A program made the translations under genes and the position numbers. The notes under the pieces are model-generated. The model saw nothing but the letters and a program-made list of their open reading frames with translations. It searched no databases and was not told the DNA's origin. A stretch of DNA of 64,000 nt from assembly GCF_042466665.1 (NCBI RefSeq), contig NZ_CP162102.1, positions 1,240,001 to 1,304,000 of the forward strand. Reading direction: 5' to 3'. This document shows, piece after piece, positions 27,614-35,369 of the stretch (the stretch's first letter is position 1; every line of letters begins with the position of its first letter). This DNA comes from Peterkaempfera podocarpi. Its GTDB lineage: Bacteria; Actinomycetota; Actinomycetes; Streptomycetales; Streptomycetaceae.

Positions 27614-28450
27614 TCACCGAGGCTGCCAGGGGGCGGCGGAGCTCTCCGTGGGCATGCAGCAGGCACCGTTGGAAGCCGCGACGGGGTGGGCGTCCTGAAC
27701 GGTCAGCGGCTTGGTGGCACGGACGATCGCGGAGTGCATACCGTCGGCGACCGGGTGGGTGGGGGCGATCTCGACATCGGTGAACCCGGCGGCTTCCAGG
27801 CCGGAGCGGTACTCGGCGAAGGAGAGCGCGCCGGCGATGCAGCCGACGTAGTCGCCGCGTTCGGCCCGCTGCTCGGCGGTGAGCGTGTCGTCGGCGACGA
27901 CGTCGGAGACGCCGATCCGGCCGCCGGGCCTGAGCACGCGGAAGGTCTCGGCGAACACGGCGGGCTTGTCGGTGGAGAGGTTGATCACGCAGTTGGAGAT
28001 GACGACGTCGATCGTGTTCGCGGGCAGCGGGATGGCTTCGATGCTGCCCTTGAGGAACTCGACGTTCGTCGCACCCGCCCTCTCCGCGTTGGTCAGCGCC
28101 AGGGCCAGCATCTCGTCGGTCATGTCGAGCCCGTAGGCCTTGCCGGCGGGGCCGACGCGGCGGGCGGAGAGCAGGACGTCGATGCCGCCGCCGGAGCCCA
28201 GGTCGAGGACACACTCGCCCTCGCGCAGCTCGGCCACGGCGGTGGGGTTGCCGCACCCGAGGGAGGCGGCGACGGCCTCGAAGGGAAGCGCGTCACGCTG
28301 GTCCGCGGTGTAGCGGGTCGAGCCGAAGTTCTCGTCGACCTCGACGGGCTGCGGCCCGCAACAGGCGGCGCCGCCCTCGACGACCTTCACAGCCGCCGCG
28401 GCATAGCGCCGGCGGACGGTCTCGCGCAGGTCGACGTTCTGCTCACTCAT
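27614..28450 (-). CDS. arsM: arsenite S-adenosylmethionine methyltransferase ArsM
   Basis: 278 residues from ATG 28450 (GGAG upstream). The SAM site is VLDLGSGGGIDVLLSARRVG, followed by GLDMTDEMLALA. The arsenite-binding cysteines of ArsM are present in SNCVINLSTDK and YVGCIAGALSFAEY, with an N-terminal Cys pair (GGAACCGPQ) and a C-terminal pair (NGACCMPT). ArsM methylates As(III) stepwise to less retained or volatile forms. The gene is divergent from arsR-aqpS-arsC and shares the 105-bp operator region, so ArsR should repress it as well. Confidence 0.95.
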   Translation of the reverse strand: MSEQNVDLRETVRRRYAAAAVKVVEGGAACCGPQPVEVDENFGSTRYTADQRDALPFEAVAASLGCGNPTAVAELREGECVLDLGSGGGIDVLLSARRVGPAGKAYGLDMTDEMLALALTNAERAGATNVEFLKGSIEAIPLPANTIDVVISNCVINLSTDKPAVFAETFRVLRPGGRIGVSDVVADDTLTAEQRAERGDYVGCIAGALSFAEYRSGLEAAGFTDVEIAPTHPVADGMHSAIVRATKPLTVQDAHPVAASNGACCMPTESSAAPWQPR

Positions 28451-28494
28451 GGCTCACTCCTCGATGGCCGGGCATGACAGTGGCGCGGAACGGG

Positions 28495-28518
28495 TTGTAT
28501 TGACGTTCGTCGATACAA
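28495..28518. promoter_or_regulatory. ArsR operator between arsM and arsR
   Basis: A 24-base imperfect palindrome: arm TTGTAT (28495-28500) and arm ATACAA (28513-28518), with inner GACG and CGTC also in symmetry. It sits midway between the divergent start codons. Size and position fit an ArsR/SmtB dimer site controlling both directions. Confidence 0.75.
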
Positions 28519-28555
28519 GCTTGCGCCTTGAATCGAAAAACGTCAACATAGAGGC

Positions 28556-28930
28556 ATGTCGAAACAAGAACTTGAGGTGATCGGGCAGGACGCCACCTGC
28601 TGTCCAGGGTTGTCCACGGCACCGCTGGACGAGGACCAGGCGGCCGAGCTGGCGAAGGTCTTCAAGGCCCTGGGCGACCCGGTCCGACTGCGGCTGATGT
28701 CGATGATCGCCTCCCGCGGTGAGGGCGGCGAGGTCTGCGTGTGCGAGCTGACCCCGGCCTTCGAGCTGTCACAGCCGACGATCTCCCACCACCTCAAGCT
28801 CCTTCGGCAGGCCGGGCTCATCGACTGCGAGCGGCGCGGGACCTGGGTGTACTACTGGGTGCTCCCCGGCGTCCTGGACCGACTCGCCGCGTTCCTGACC
28901 AGCCCGCAGACCGCGGGAGCCGGCATATGA
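28556..28930 (+). CDS. arsR: ArsR/SmtB family arsenic-responsive repressor
   Basis: 124 residues from ATG 28556. The winged helix is FELSQPTISHHLKLLRQAGL with the wing ERRGTWVYYWVLPG. The metalloid site C61-V-C63 in VCVCELTPAF is at the start of the recognition region as in ArsR of E. coli, and an extra Cys pair (C15, C16) near the N-terminus could be the third ligand. It releases DNA on binding As(III). The start follows AGAGG very closely, so translation may be nearly leaderless. Its stop overlaps the aquaporin start as ATGA. Confidence 0.93.
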   Translation: MSKQELEVIGQDATCCPGLSTAPLDEDQAAELAKVFKALGDPVRLRLMSMIASRGEGGEVCVCELTPAFELSQPTISHHLKLLRQAGLIDCERRGTWVYYWVLPGVLDRLAAFLTSPQTAGAGI

Positions 28931-29664
28931 GCGCGCCGCTCGCCCGCCGGGTCGCGGCCGAGGCGATCGGAACCGCGCTGCTGGTGGCGGTGGTGGTCGG
29001 TTCCGGCATCCAGGCCACCGAGCTGTCGAGCGACGTCGGCGTACAACTGCTCGCCAACTCCATCGCCACGGTCTTCGGCCTGGGCGTGCTGATCGCGCTG
29101 CTCGGCCCGGTCTCCGGCGCGCACTTCAACCCTGCCGTCACCCTCGCCGCCTGGTTCACCGGCCGCCGCCGTCCGGACGGGCTCACCTGGCGCGATGTCG
29201 CCGCCTATCTGCCCGCCCAGATCGTCGGCGCCATCGGCGGCTCGATCCTGGCCGACGCGATGTTCGCGAGGCCGCTGGTGAGGTTCTCCACCCATGACCG
29301 GTCCGCGGGCCATCTGTGGCTCGGGGAGACCGTGGCCACTGCCGGACTCGTTGCGCTGGTCTTCGGCCTGGACCGCATCCGCAGGAGCAGCCTCGCGCCG
29401 GTCGCGGTGGCCTCCTACATCGGCGCCGCATACTGGTTCACCTCCTCCACGTCCTTTGCGAACCCTGCGGTGACCGTCGGCCGGGCCTTCACCGACACCT
29501 TCGCCGGGATCGCGCCCGCCTCCGTCGCCCCGTTCATCGCAGCCCAGGTGCTGGGCGCCGCACTCGGGCTGGGCATCGTGGCCGCGATCCACGGCAGGGA
29601 ACCCGCCCCGGCGAACCGTGAGACCGGCGTCCCGCGCAGCGAACCCGAACTCGCATCCTCCTGA
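28927..29664 (+). CDS. aqpS: aquaglyceroporin-family channel (AqpS-like) of the arsenic operon
   Basis: 245 residues. ATG 28927 overlaps the arsR stop (ATGA), showing translational coupling. Six membrane helices surround two NPA boxes, GAHFNPAVTLA (N68) and SFANPAVTVGRAFTDTF (N179), both intact. In Sinorhizobium meliloti the channel AqpS in an ars operon lets As(III) made by ArsC flow out down its gradient. The same job is likely here because no ArsB or Acr3 pump is present. Confidence 0.92.
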   Translation: MSAPLARRVAAEAIGTALLVAVVVGSGIQATELSSDVGVQLLANSIATVFGLGVLIALLGPVSGAHFNPAVTLAAWFTGRRRPDGLTWRDVAAYLPAQIVGAIGGSILADAMFARPLVRFSTHDRSAGHLWLGETVATAGLVALVFGLDRIRRSSLAPVAVASYIGAAYWFTSSTSFANPAVTVGRAFTDTFAGIAPASVAPFIAAQVLGAALGLGIVAAIHGREPAPANRETGVPRSEPELASS

Positions 29665-29695
29665 CCACACGCTTCGTTTTCGAGGAACACCTGCC

Positions 29696-30118
29696 ATGAG
29701 TACTCCCGCGCCACGCCCGTCGGTGCTGTTCGTCTGTGTCCACAACGCCGGCCGCTCCCAGATGGCCGCAGCCTTCCTCACCCATCTCGCCGGTGGCCGG
29801 GTCACCGTCCGCTCGGCCGGATCAGCACCCGCCGACTCCGTGAATCCCGCGGTCGTGGCAGCGATGAAGGAGATCGGCATCGACATCTCCGCACAGACCC
29901 CGAAAATCCTCACCACGGAGTCCGTGCACTCCTCGGATGTGGTGATCACCATGGGCTGCGGGGACGCCTGCCCTGTCTTCCCCGGCAAGCGGTACCTGGA
30001 CTGGCAGTTGGACGACCCGGCGGGCCAGGGGGTCGAGGCCGTCCGACCGATCCGCGACGCCGTCGAAGAGCGGGTGCGCGGTCTGCTCGCCGAGCTCGGC
30101 ATTCCCGCCGCCTCCTGA
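29696..30118 (+). CDS. arsC: arsenate reductase ArsC (thioredoxin-coupled, LMW-PTP fold)
   Basis: 140 residues from ATG 29696 with GAGGA upstream. The phosphatase-type loop C14-VHNAG-R20-S and the later Cys pair in TMGCGDACPVFPGK give the three-cysteine relay of the S. aureus/B. subtilis ArsC class. The general acid is in YLDWQLDDPAGQ. It reduces As(V) to As(III), which then leaves through the channel or is methylated by ArsM. It is the last gene of arsR-aqpS-arsC, 31 bp after aqpS. Confidence 0.94.
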   Translation: MSTPAPRPSVLFVCVHNAGRSQMAAAFLTHLAGGRVTVRSAGSAPADSVNPAVVAAMKEIGIDISAQTPKILTTESVHSSDVVITMGCGDACPVFPGKRYLDWQLDDPAGQGVEAVRPIRDAVEERVRGLLAELGIPAAS

Positions 30119-30189
30119 CCACAAGCGGTCGACCGGGCTGCTCCAGCGGGGACTTGGCCCGCGTTGACATGCCGGGGAGACTGGACGGT

Positions 30190-30691
30190 ATGGAGGCGAT
30201 CCCGCTCGACCAGGGCGATCTGCACTGGGTGTTTCCGGACCTCGACACCACCGACGCGGTTCGGAACGCCTTGGCCACGGCCGACGCCCGGTGGCGGAGC
30301 CTCGCCGATCATCTTGGCGTGCCTGTGGGCCCGACCGGCAGCGGCTTGGAGTTCCACCGCGTCGAAGGGATCGAGCTCGCCGGGCTCTTCGGGTGTGCCG
30401 AGGTACCGGACGTCTCCTTCACCGCAGCGCTCTACTTCCCGCGTCGCTGCCTCTGGGATCTGCGCTGGGGGCCTCCGTGGGAAGTCGAGGCCGAGGTGAC
30501 TGTGCCGTGCGATCAGGAAGTCGAGCGGTGGGCACACGGCTGCCGAGATGGCGGGTTCGCACGACACCCCCGTCGAGGCAGCCGTGGCCCTCACCGGGGC
30601 AACCGAGTGGCTGCTCGGTCAAGCTCTCGGCTCGCCCGTTTCCGCCTGGCGCTCACTCGGCGGGGGCTGCCGCCACGGCCTGGTCGAATAG
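30190..30691 (+). pseudogene. hypothetical protein gene with probable frameshift
   Basis: From ATG 30190 the product reads LDQGDLHWVFPDLDTT ... FPRRCLWDLRWGPPWEVEAE, a plausible soluble protein. Around 30505-30530 coding character shifts to a second frame: GGHTAAEMAGSHDTPVEAAV, ALTGATEWLLGQALG, ending TAG at 30689-30691. One inserted or deleted base would join them into about 167 residues. I do not recognise the family. TTGACA at 30164-30169 could be a -35 box. Confidence 0.45.
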
Positions 30692-30894
30692 GGTGCTTCC
30701 CTGTTCTCACCTGGTTGGGGCCGACGGAGGCCCCGTGCGCGACAGTTCGGGCCATGACGCTGATCCGACGCGGCGATTCTCGGAGCCCGCATCCGCCTCC
30801 CCGGCGAGAAGAAGGACCGGTGCGGAGGCCGGGGTCGGGGTTCGGAGGCCTGGACTGTCCACCCGTCGCAGTGGTCACGCCGTACGGTGGGTGC

Positions 30895-31671
30895 ATGTCC
30901 GACTTCTCGGTGAGGGACTTCTACGACGAACTGGCCCCCGACTACCACCTGATCTTCCGGGACTGGGACACAAGCATGGCGTACCAGGCCGAGGTGTTGG
31001 ACGGGCTGGTACGGCGGCGACTCGGGGCGGGACCGCACCGGGTCCTGGACTGCTCGTGCGGGATCGGGACCCAGGCGATCGGACTGGCCCTGGGCGGGCA
31101 CCAGGTCGTCGCAAGCGACCTGAGCCCGGTCGCCGCCGCGCGCGCGGCTGCTGAAGCGACCACCCGGGGCACCGTGATTCAGGCGGCTGCCGCGGACATG
31201 CGTCTGCTGCCGTTCCAGTCGTCCGTTTTCGATGTCCTCGTGTGCGCCGACAACTCGCTCCCGCATCTGCTCTCCGCGCAGGACCTCCGGGCAGCACTCG
31301 CCGGCATGCGACGCGTGCTCCGGGACGACGGACTGCTGGTGATCACCGTTCGGGACTACGACGAGGCGCGCCGGAACCAGCCCACCGCAGCACCTCCCCA
31401 GGTCTCGGAGACGCACGAGGGTCGGGCCATCACCTTTCAGCTGTGGCACTGGCACAAGGACGGCGAGCATTACGACCTCGAGCACTTTCAGCTCACCCCC
31501 GCGGACAGCACCTGGAATGTCGGAGTCCGCCGGACCACCTACTGGGCCCTGACCCGCTCGCAGCTGACCGAGTTCGTGGCCGAGGCCGGCTTCACCGACG
31601 TCACCTGGCACACCCCCGCCTCCAGCGGGTACTACCAGCCCGTACTCACCGCACAGCGCCTCGCGCGGTAG
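30895..31671 (+). CDS. class I SAM-dependent methyltransferase
   Basis: 258 residues from ATG 30895. Motif I is RVLDCSCGIGTQAIGLAL (a Cys-rich variant of the GxGxG loop), followed by VVASDLSPVAAARA (acidic residue for ribose), DMRLLPFQSSVFDVLVCADN (motif II-III) and a C-terminal beta-rich part. The opening FYDELAPDYHLIFRDWDTS is typical of small-molecule methyltransferases. No ribosome binding site is seen; TACGGT at 30882-30887 could be a -10 box for a near-leaderless transcript. Substrate unknown. Confidence 0.9.
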   Translation: MSDFSVRDFYDELAPDYHLIFRDWDTSMAYQAEVLDGLVRRRLGAGPHRVLDCSCGIGTQAIGLALGGHQVVASDLSPVAAARAAAEATTRGTVIQAAAADMRLLPFQSSVFDVLVCADNSLPHLLSAQDLRAALAGMRRVLRDDGLLVITVRDYDEARRNQPTAAPPQVSETHEGRAITFQLWHWHKDGEHYDLEHFQLTPADSTWNVGVRRTTYWALTRSQLTEFVAEAGFTDVTWHTPASSGYYQPVLTAQRLAR

Positions 31672-31841
31672 CCCGGACAGCGGCATCCGCGGACATGGCC
31701 GGTTCCTCGCTGACGTCGACGACGTGGTCGACCGGCCCGGCCGATGCGGGCGGCGGCCCCGCGGACGGCGCCGTTCAGGCAGGCGTAATCCCGCGGGCGG
31801 CGGGCGCACAGGCCCGGACCGCCGTGGTCAGTGCTGCTTGG

Positions 31842-32633
31842 TTACTTGTAGACCGCGCCGGGCTGCGGCTTTCCCGGCGCCAGCAGCTGCGACACGGTGA
31901 CGAAGGTGTACCCCTCGCCCTGCAGCGTGGTGATGATCGGCTCGACCGCGGCGACGGTGCCGTTGTAGCCACGGTTCGTCGGGTCGATCAGGTCGTGCAG
32001 CAGGATGATCCCGTCCCGCTTGGTCTTGCTCAGCACCCGCTGGGTGATCAGCTTGGAGTCCGTGGTCTTGTAGTCCGCCCCGTCCGCGCTCCACACGACC
32101 TCCGACATTCCCAGGTCGCGAACGACCGAGGTGACCTCGTCACTGGTACGGCCCTGCGGGGGGCGCAGCAGAGTGGGGCGCACACCGATGACCTTCTCGA
32201 CGGCGTCCCGGCCCTCGGTTATCTCCTTGCGGACCTCGTCCTTGCTGATCTTGGTGAGTATGCGGTGGGACCAGGTCAGGGTCTCTATCTCGTGGCCCTG
32301 GGCAGCCATGTCCCTGACCGTCTGCGGATACACCCGGACGTGGTTCTTGCCGAGGGTGAAGAAGGTGGCGTGCACGTGGTGCCTGCTGAGAATGCTCAGG
32401 ATCTGCGGAGTGCGTACGGTCGGCCCCGCGTCGAAGGTGAGGGCCACGCACTTCAGCTTGCGGCAGTCCACCGGGGCGCCGTCAGGGCCGGTCGCAAATG
32501 CAGCCGGGGTCTTCTCGGCATGCTTGCGGGCATCGGCGGGCGAGGTCGCGTCGTAGCCGTTGCAGGCGGTCAGGCCGACGGCCATGGCCGCGGTGGTCGC
32601 CAGGAGGGCCAGGGCACGGGCTCGGCGTGTCAT
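31842..32633 (-). CDS. NodB-fold polysaccharide deacetylase-like lipoprotein with altered metal site
   Basis: 263 residues from ATG 32633 (GGAG upstream). A lipoprotein signal (ALALLATTAAMAVGLTAC) ends in the lipobox LTAC with C24 as the lipid anchor. NodB motifs: motif 1 reads TFDAGP (D68 kept, the metal Asp replaced by A69). Motif 2 reads LTWSHRILTK, with L119 in place of the first His and H123 kept. Motif 3 is RPPQGRTS, and the last His is in ILLHDLID. Two of three metal ligands are gone, so deacetylase activity is doubtful. It acts, if at all, on the outer face of the membrane. A -10-like TATAGT lies at 32701-32706. Confidence 0.88.
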   Translation of the reverse strand: MTRRARALALLATTAAMAVGLTACNGYDATSPADARKHAEKTPAAFATGPDGAPVDCRKLKCVALTFDAGPTVRTPQILSILSRHHVHATFFTLGKNHVRVYPQTVRDMAAQGHEIETLTWSHRILTKISKDEVRKEITEGRDAVEKVIGVRPTLLRPPQGRTSDEVTSVVRDLGMSEVVWSADGADYKTTDSKLITQRVLSKTKRDGIILLHDLIDPTNRGYNGTVAAVEPIITTLQGEGYTFVTVSQLLAPGKPQPGAVYK

Positions 32634-33438
32634 GAAAGTGCTCCGCAAGTGACAGTCCCTGGACGGGTGTGGCGGCCCGGCAGACCGCGGGCTGCCAGGA
32701 ACTATACATAACACTTATCCCGCCCAACGTTGCGGCGACCGGGGTGAAGGGCCCGCCCGACGCCGGGTCGCACACGGGCCTTCGCAGGGCCGCAAGGACC
32801 CCCGCGCAGCGCGGTTGCGACATCGTCTCCAGCAGTCCAGCCCTGACGCAGCGTCTGTTGTGCGGTCGGCGGGCAGACGGCGTCGCCACCGGTCACCAGG
32901 TCGGCACTGCGGCGGCGCCGATGGCGAACACGACACCCTCGCGTCCCGGAACTGTCACCTGCGGTGCAAGGGCGAGCCTGCCGTGCACGGTGTCCGCTCC
33001 ACGCCGGTACGGAGGCTGACAGCGATGCCCGGTCCGCGCAGCGTCGTGAGCGCGCAGCCGCGCAGCGTCGCGAGCGCGCGGCCGCGCAGGCGCTCCCCCG
33101 GCTCTGGCATCAGGCTCGGCGCGACGCCGCCCGGCTCCACCTCCCCCGGCACATCCGGGAGTTCCTGTCCCGCCTGCCTGCCGCCCACCGACGACCGATC
33201 GGCACCCCGGAGGGGACTCGGGTGCCGGGCCTGTTTCGCGCAGCTGGCGGTAGCCGGCGGCCTGGCGGATTCCGGTGTCCCGGGCCCGGGCAGTACACGC
33301 GGCCACACTCGTGAAGCCGGCGCAGCACCAGCACCGCCCGTCCGGGCAGGACCTGCCGACCGCCCCGTCCGGACCCGTTGACACCACCTCATCCCGCCCC
33401 TAGGGTCACGCCCAACCTCATTCATATAAACGATTTCC
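32634..33438. other. gene-free stretch with a promoter and a short tandem repeat
   Basis: The NodB-like gene's promoter lies near 32690-32720, an AT-rich patch with TATAGT on the minus strand at 32701-32706. The rest is Arg/Pro-coding in all frames and shows no supported gene. A 24-base repeat is at 33035-33082. The IclR operator follows at 33439. Confidence 0.5.
33035..33082. repeat. 24-bp direct repeat, two copies plus partial third
   Basis: Unit 1 (33035-33058) and unit 2 (33059-33082) both begin CGCGCAGCGTCG and differ at two positions; a third partial copy starts CGCGCAGGCG at 33083. It lies in non-coding DNA. Replication slippage is the simplest origin. Confidence 0.7.
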
Positions 33439-33454
33439 GTTCGTATATACGAAC
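33439..33454. promoter_or_regulatory. perfect 16-bp palindrome, probable IclR-family operator
   Basis: GTTCGTATATACGAAC is fully self-complementary and lies 14 bases upstream of the iclR-type start codon, in an AT-rich patch unlike its surroundings. IclR-family regulators bind such sites near their own promoters. It may overlap the -10 region (TATATAC). Confidence 0.8.
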
Positions 33455-33468
33455 CTAGGAGTGGTGTC

Positions 33469-34203
33469 GTGCAGCTCAGCTCCGTGACCCGGGCCCTGCG
33501 GATCCTGGATCTGATCGCGCAATCGGAGAAGCCGCTGACCCTCAAGCACATCTCGGAGGCGCTGCTCATCCCCAAGAGCACCGCCCACGGGATCCTGCGG
33601 GATCTCGCAACCGAGCGGTTCGTCGAGGTGTGCGAGCCGGCGGGGTACACCGTCGGCATCAAGGCGTTCGAGGTCGGAGCGGCCCACCTCCGCGTCTCCG
33701 GAGTGGGCGGCGTGATCGCCGCCGAGCTGGTGGCGCTCAGCAGGGCGCTGGAGGCCACTGCCCACTACGCGGTGCTGGACGGCACCGAGGCGGTGTACCT
33801 GTACAAACAGGACCCGCCGGCCGTCGGCGTACAGCTCGCCAGCTCCGTCGGCGCCCGGCTGCCCTCGCATCTGACCGCCGTCGGCAAGTGCTGCCTGGCC
33901 TGGCTGGACCCCAACGAGCTGGCCGATCACGTGACGGTGAGCGTTACAACGGGCGATGTCGCTCTCGACACGCTCACCGAGGAGCTCGCCGCGGTCCGCG
34001 CCCGCGGATACGCCGCCGACCCCGGCCATGTCGCCGTCGGCGTCGAGTGCGTCGCCGCACCGGTCTTCGACACCGCAGGGCCCAAGGGAGCCGTCGGCGT
34101 CAGCTACCTCCGCGGCACCAGGGCACCCGACGGCGACGTGGCCCACCAGGTCCGCACAGCCGCCGCCCGACTGACATCCATGCTCGGAGGGAACAGCAAG
34201 TGA
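33469..34203 (+). CDS. IclR family transcriptional regulator
   Basis: 244 residues from GTG 33469, with CCTAGGAG upstream. The N-terminal winged helix (VTRALRILDLIAQSEKPLTL, then KHISEALLIPKSTAHGILRD) is followed by the IclR effector domain (GVQLASSVGARLPSHLTAVG, KCCLAWL, then VECVAAPVFDTAG). The effector is a small molecule of the pathway it governs. Its stop overlaps the start of the aminotransferase gene (GTGA), and a permease gene follows, so it should control this operon through the palindrome at 33439-33454. Confidence 0.93.
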   Translation: MQLSSVTRALRILDLIAQSEKPLTLKHISEALLIPKSTAHGILRDLATERFVEVCEPAGYTVGIKAFEVGAAHLRVSGVGGVIAAELVALSRALEATAHYAVLDGTEAVYLYKQDPPAVGVQLASSVGARLPSHLTAVGKCCLAWLDPNELADHVTVSVTTGDVALDTLTEELAAVRARGYAADPGHVAVGVECVAAPVFDTAGPKGAVGVSYLRGTRAPDGDVAHQVRTAAARLTSMLGGNSK

Positions 34204-35231
34204 TCGCACCCAGACCATGGCTGAGCCGTATCCATCCCTACCGGCCCGGTACCCACTCCGCGACCGAGGACGGCTCGCTGGCTTCCAACGAGTCCCCGCT
34301 CGGTGCCAGCCCCGAGGTCGTCCGGGCGGTGGCCCAGGCGGCCTCTCGGGCCCACACCTACCCCGATCCGCTGGCCGACGAGCTACGCACGGAACTGGCC
34401 GGGCTGCATGAGGTCTCCCCCGCCCAGATCCTGCTCGGCAATGGCTCCGACGAGCTGATCTTCCTGCTGGCCTGGGCATACCTCGCGCACGGGGGACATG
34501 CCGTCTGCGCCGATCCTGCCTATCGCATGGACGAGATCAGCAGCCAGGTCGTCAACGCGCGGGTGACGAAGGTCCCCTTGCGCGACTGGACGCACGATCT
34601 GGACGCGATGGCGGACGTGGCGGCGGACATCGCCTACGTCGTCAACCCGCACAACCCCACCGGAACCGCACTGCCCTTCGAGGCGCTCGATCACTTCGCC
34701 GCCACAAGCCGGGCGGGCCTGGTCGTGGTGGACGAGGCATACGTCGACTTCGCCGACAACCCCGCCGCCACCACCGCCGTACCGCTCGCACGCGAGGGCA
34801 GGGTCGCAGTGCTGCGCACCTTCTCCAAGATCCACGGACTGGCCGGCCTGCGGGTGGGCTACCTGGTGGCCGACGCCGAGATCGTGGCGACGCTGCGCAC
34901 GATCCGCGCCCCCTTCTCCGTCGGATCCCTCGCCCAGGCGGCCGCCCTCGCCGCGCTGCGCGACCCCGAGCACCGGCAGGCGGTCAGGCAGCACACCATC
35001 GAGCACCGGACACTGCTGACCGAGCTCATCACCACGGCCGGCTACCGCGTGGTCCCCTCCCAGGCGAACTTCCTCCTGGTCCAGACCCCGGACGAGCAAC
35101 GGCTGGTCGCCAGGCTCGCCGCACACGGGATCGCGGTCCGCCCGGGCAGCACGCTGGGCGTACCCGGCACCGTACGGATGAGCGTCCCGACCGCAAGGGG
35201 ACTCGAACTCCTCCAGCGGGCTCTGGCCTAG
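34200..35231 (+). CDS. histidinol-phosphate aminotransferase-like PLP enzyme
   Basis: 343 residues from GTG 34200, overlapping the iclR stop; GGAGGG lies upstream. Fold type I aminotransferase marks: LASNESPLGASPEVV, LLGNGSDELI, VVNPHNPTGTALPF, VVVDEAYVDFA and the PLP lysine in TFSKIHGLAGLRVGY, with the phosphate- or carboxylate-binding Arg in GTVRMSVPT. It looks like HisC, but its location under an IclR regulator and with a nucleobase-type permease argues for a catabolic or specialised role, not housekeeping histidine synthesis. Confidence 0.9.
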   Translation: MIAPRPWLSRIHPYRPGTHSATEDGSLASNESPLGASPEVVRAVAQAASRAHTYPDPLADELRTELAGLHEVSPAQILLGNGSDELIFLLAWAYLAHGGHAVCADPAYRMDEISSQVVNARVTKVPLRDWTHDLDAMADVAADIAYVVNPHNPTGTALPFEALDHFAATSRAGLVVVDEAYVDFADNPAATTAVPLAREGRVAVLRTFSKIHGLAGLRVGYLVADAEIVATLRTIRAPFSVGSLAQAAALAALRDPEHRQAVRQHTIEHRTLLTELITTAGYRVVPSQANFLLVQTPDEQRLVARLAAHGIAVRPGSTLGVPGTVRMSVPTARGLELLQRALA

Positions 35232-35369
35232 CCCGGCAGTACCGGCCCAGGCAAGTCGGCCCGCCGGACCGGAGCAGCCAGCGCGGGCCGTACGCCCGGA
35301 CGCGCGCACACCCACATCCCTGACCCCGCACCGCCATTGGTCACCCCTCGCCCAAGGAGCCGGACCACC

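Noticed and set aside
34200..35231. Naming the aminotransferase hisC
   Set aside because: Sequence fits the HisC family, but the gene is in an IclR-permease operon and away from his genes, so the symbol is withheld.
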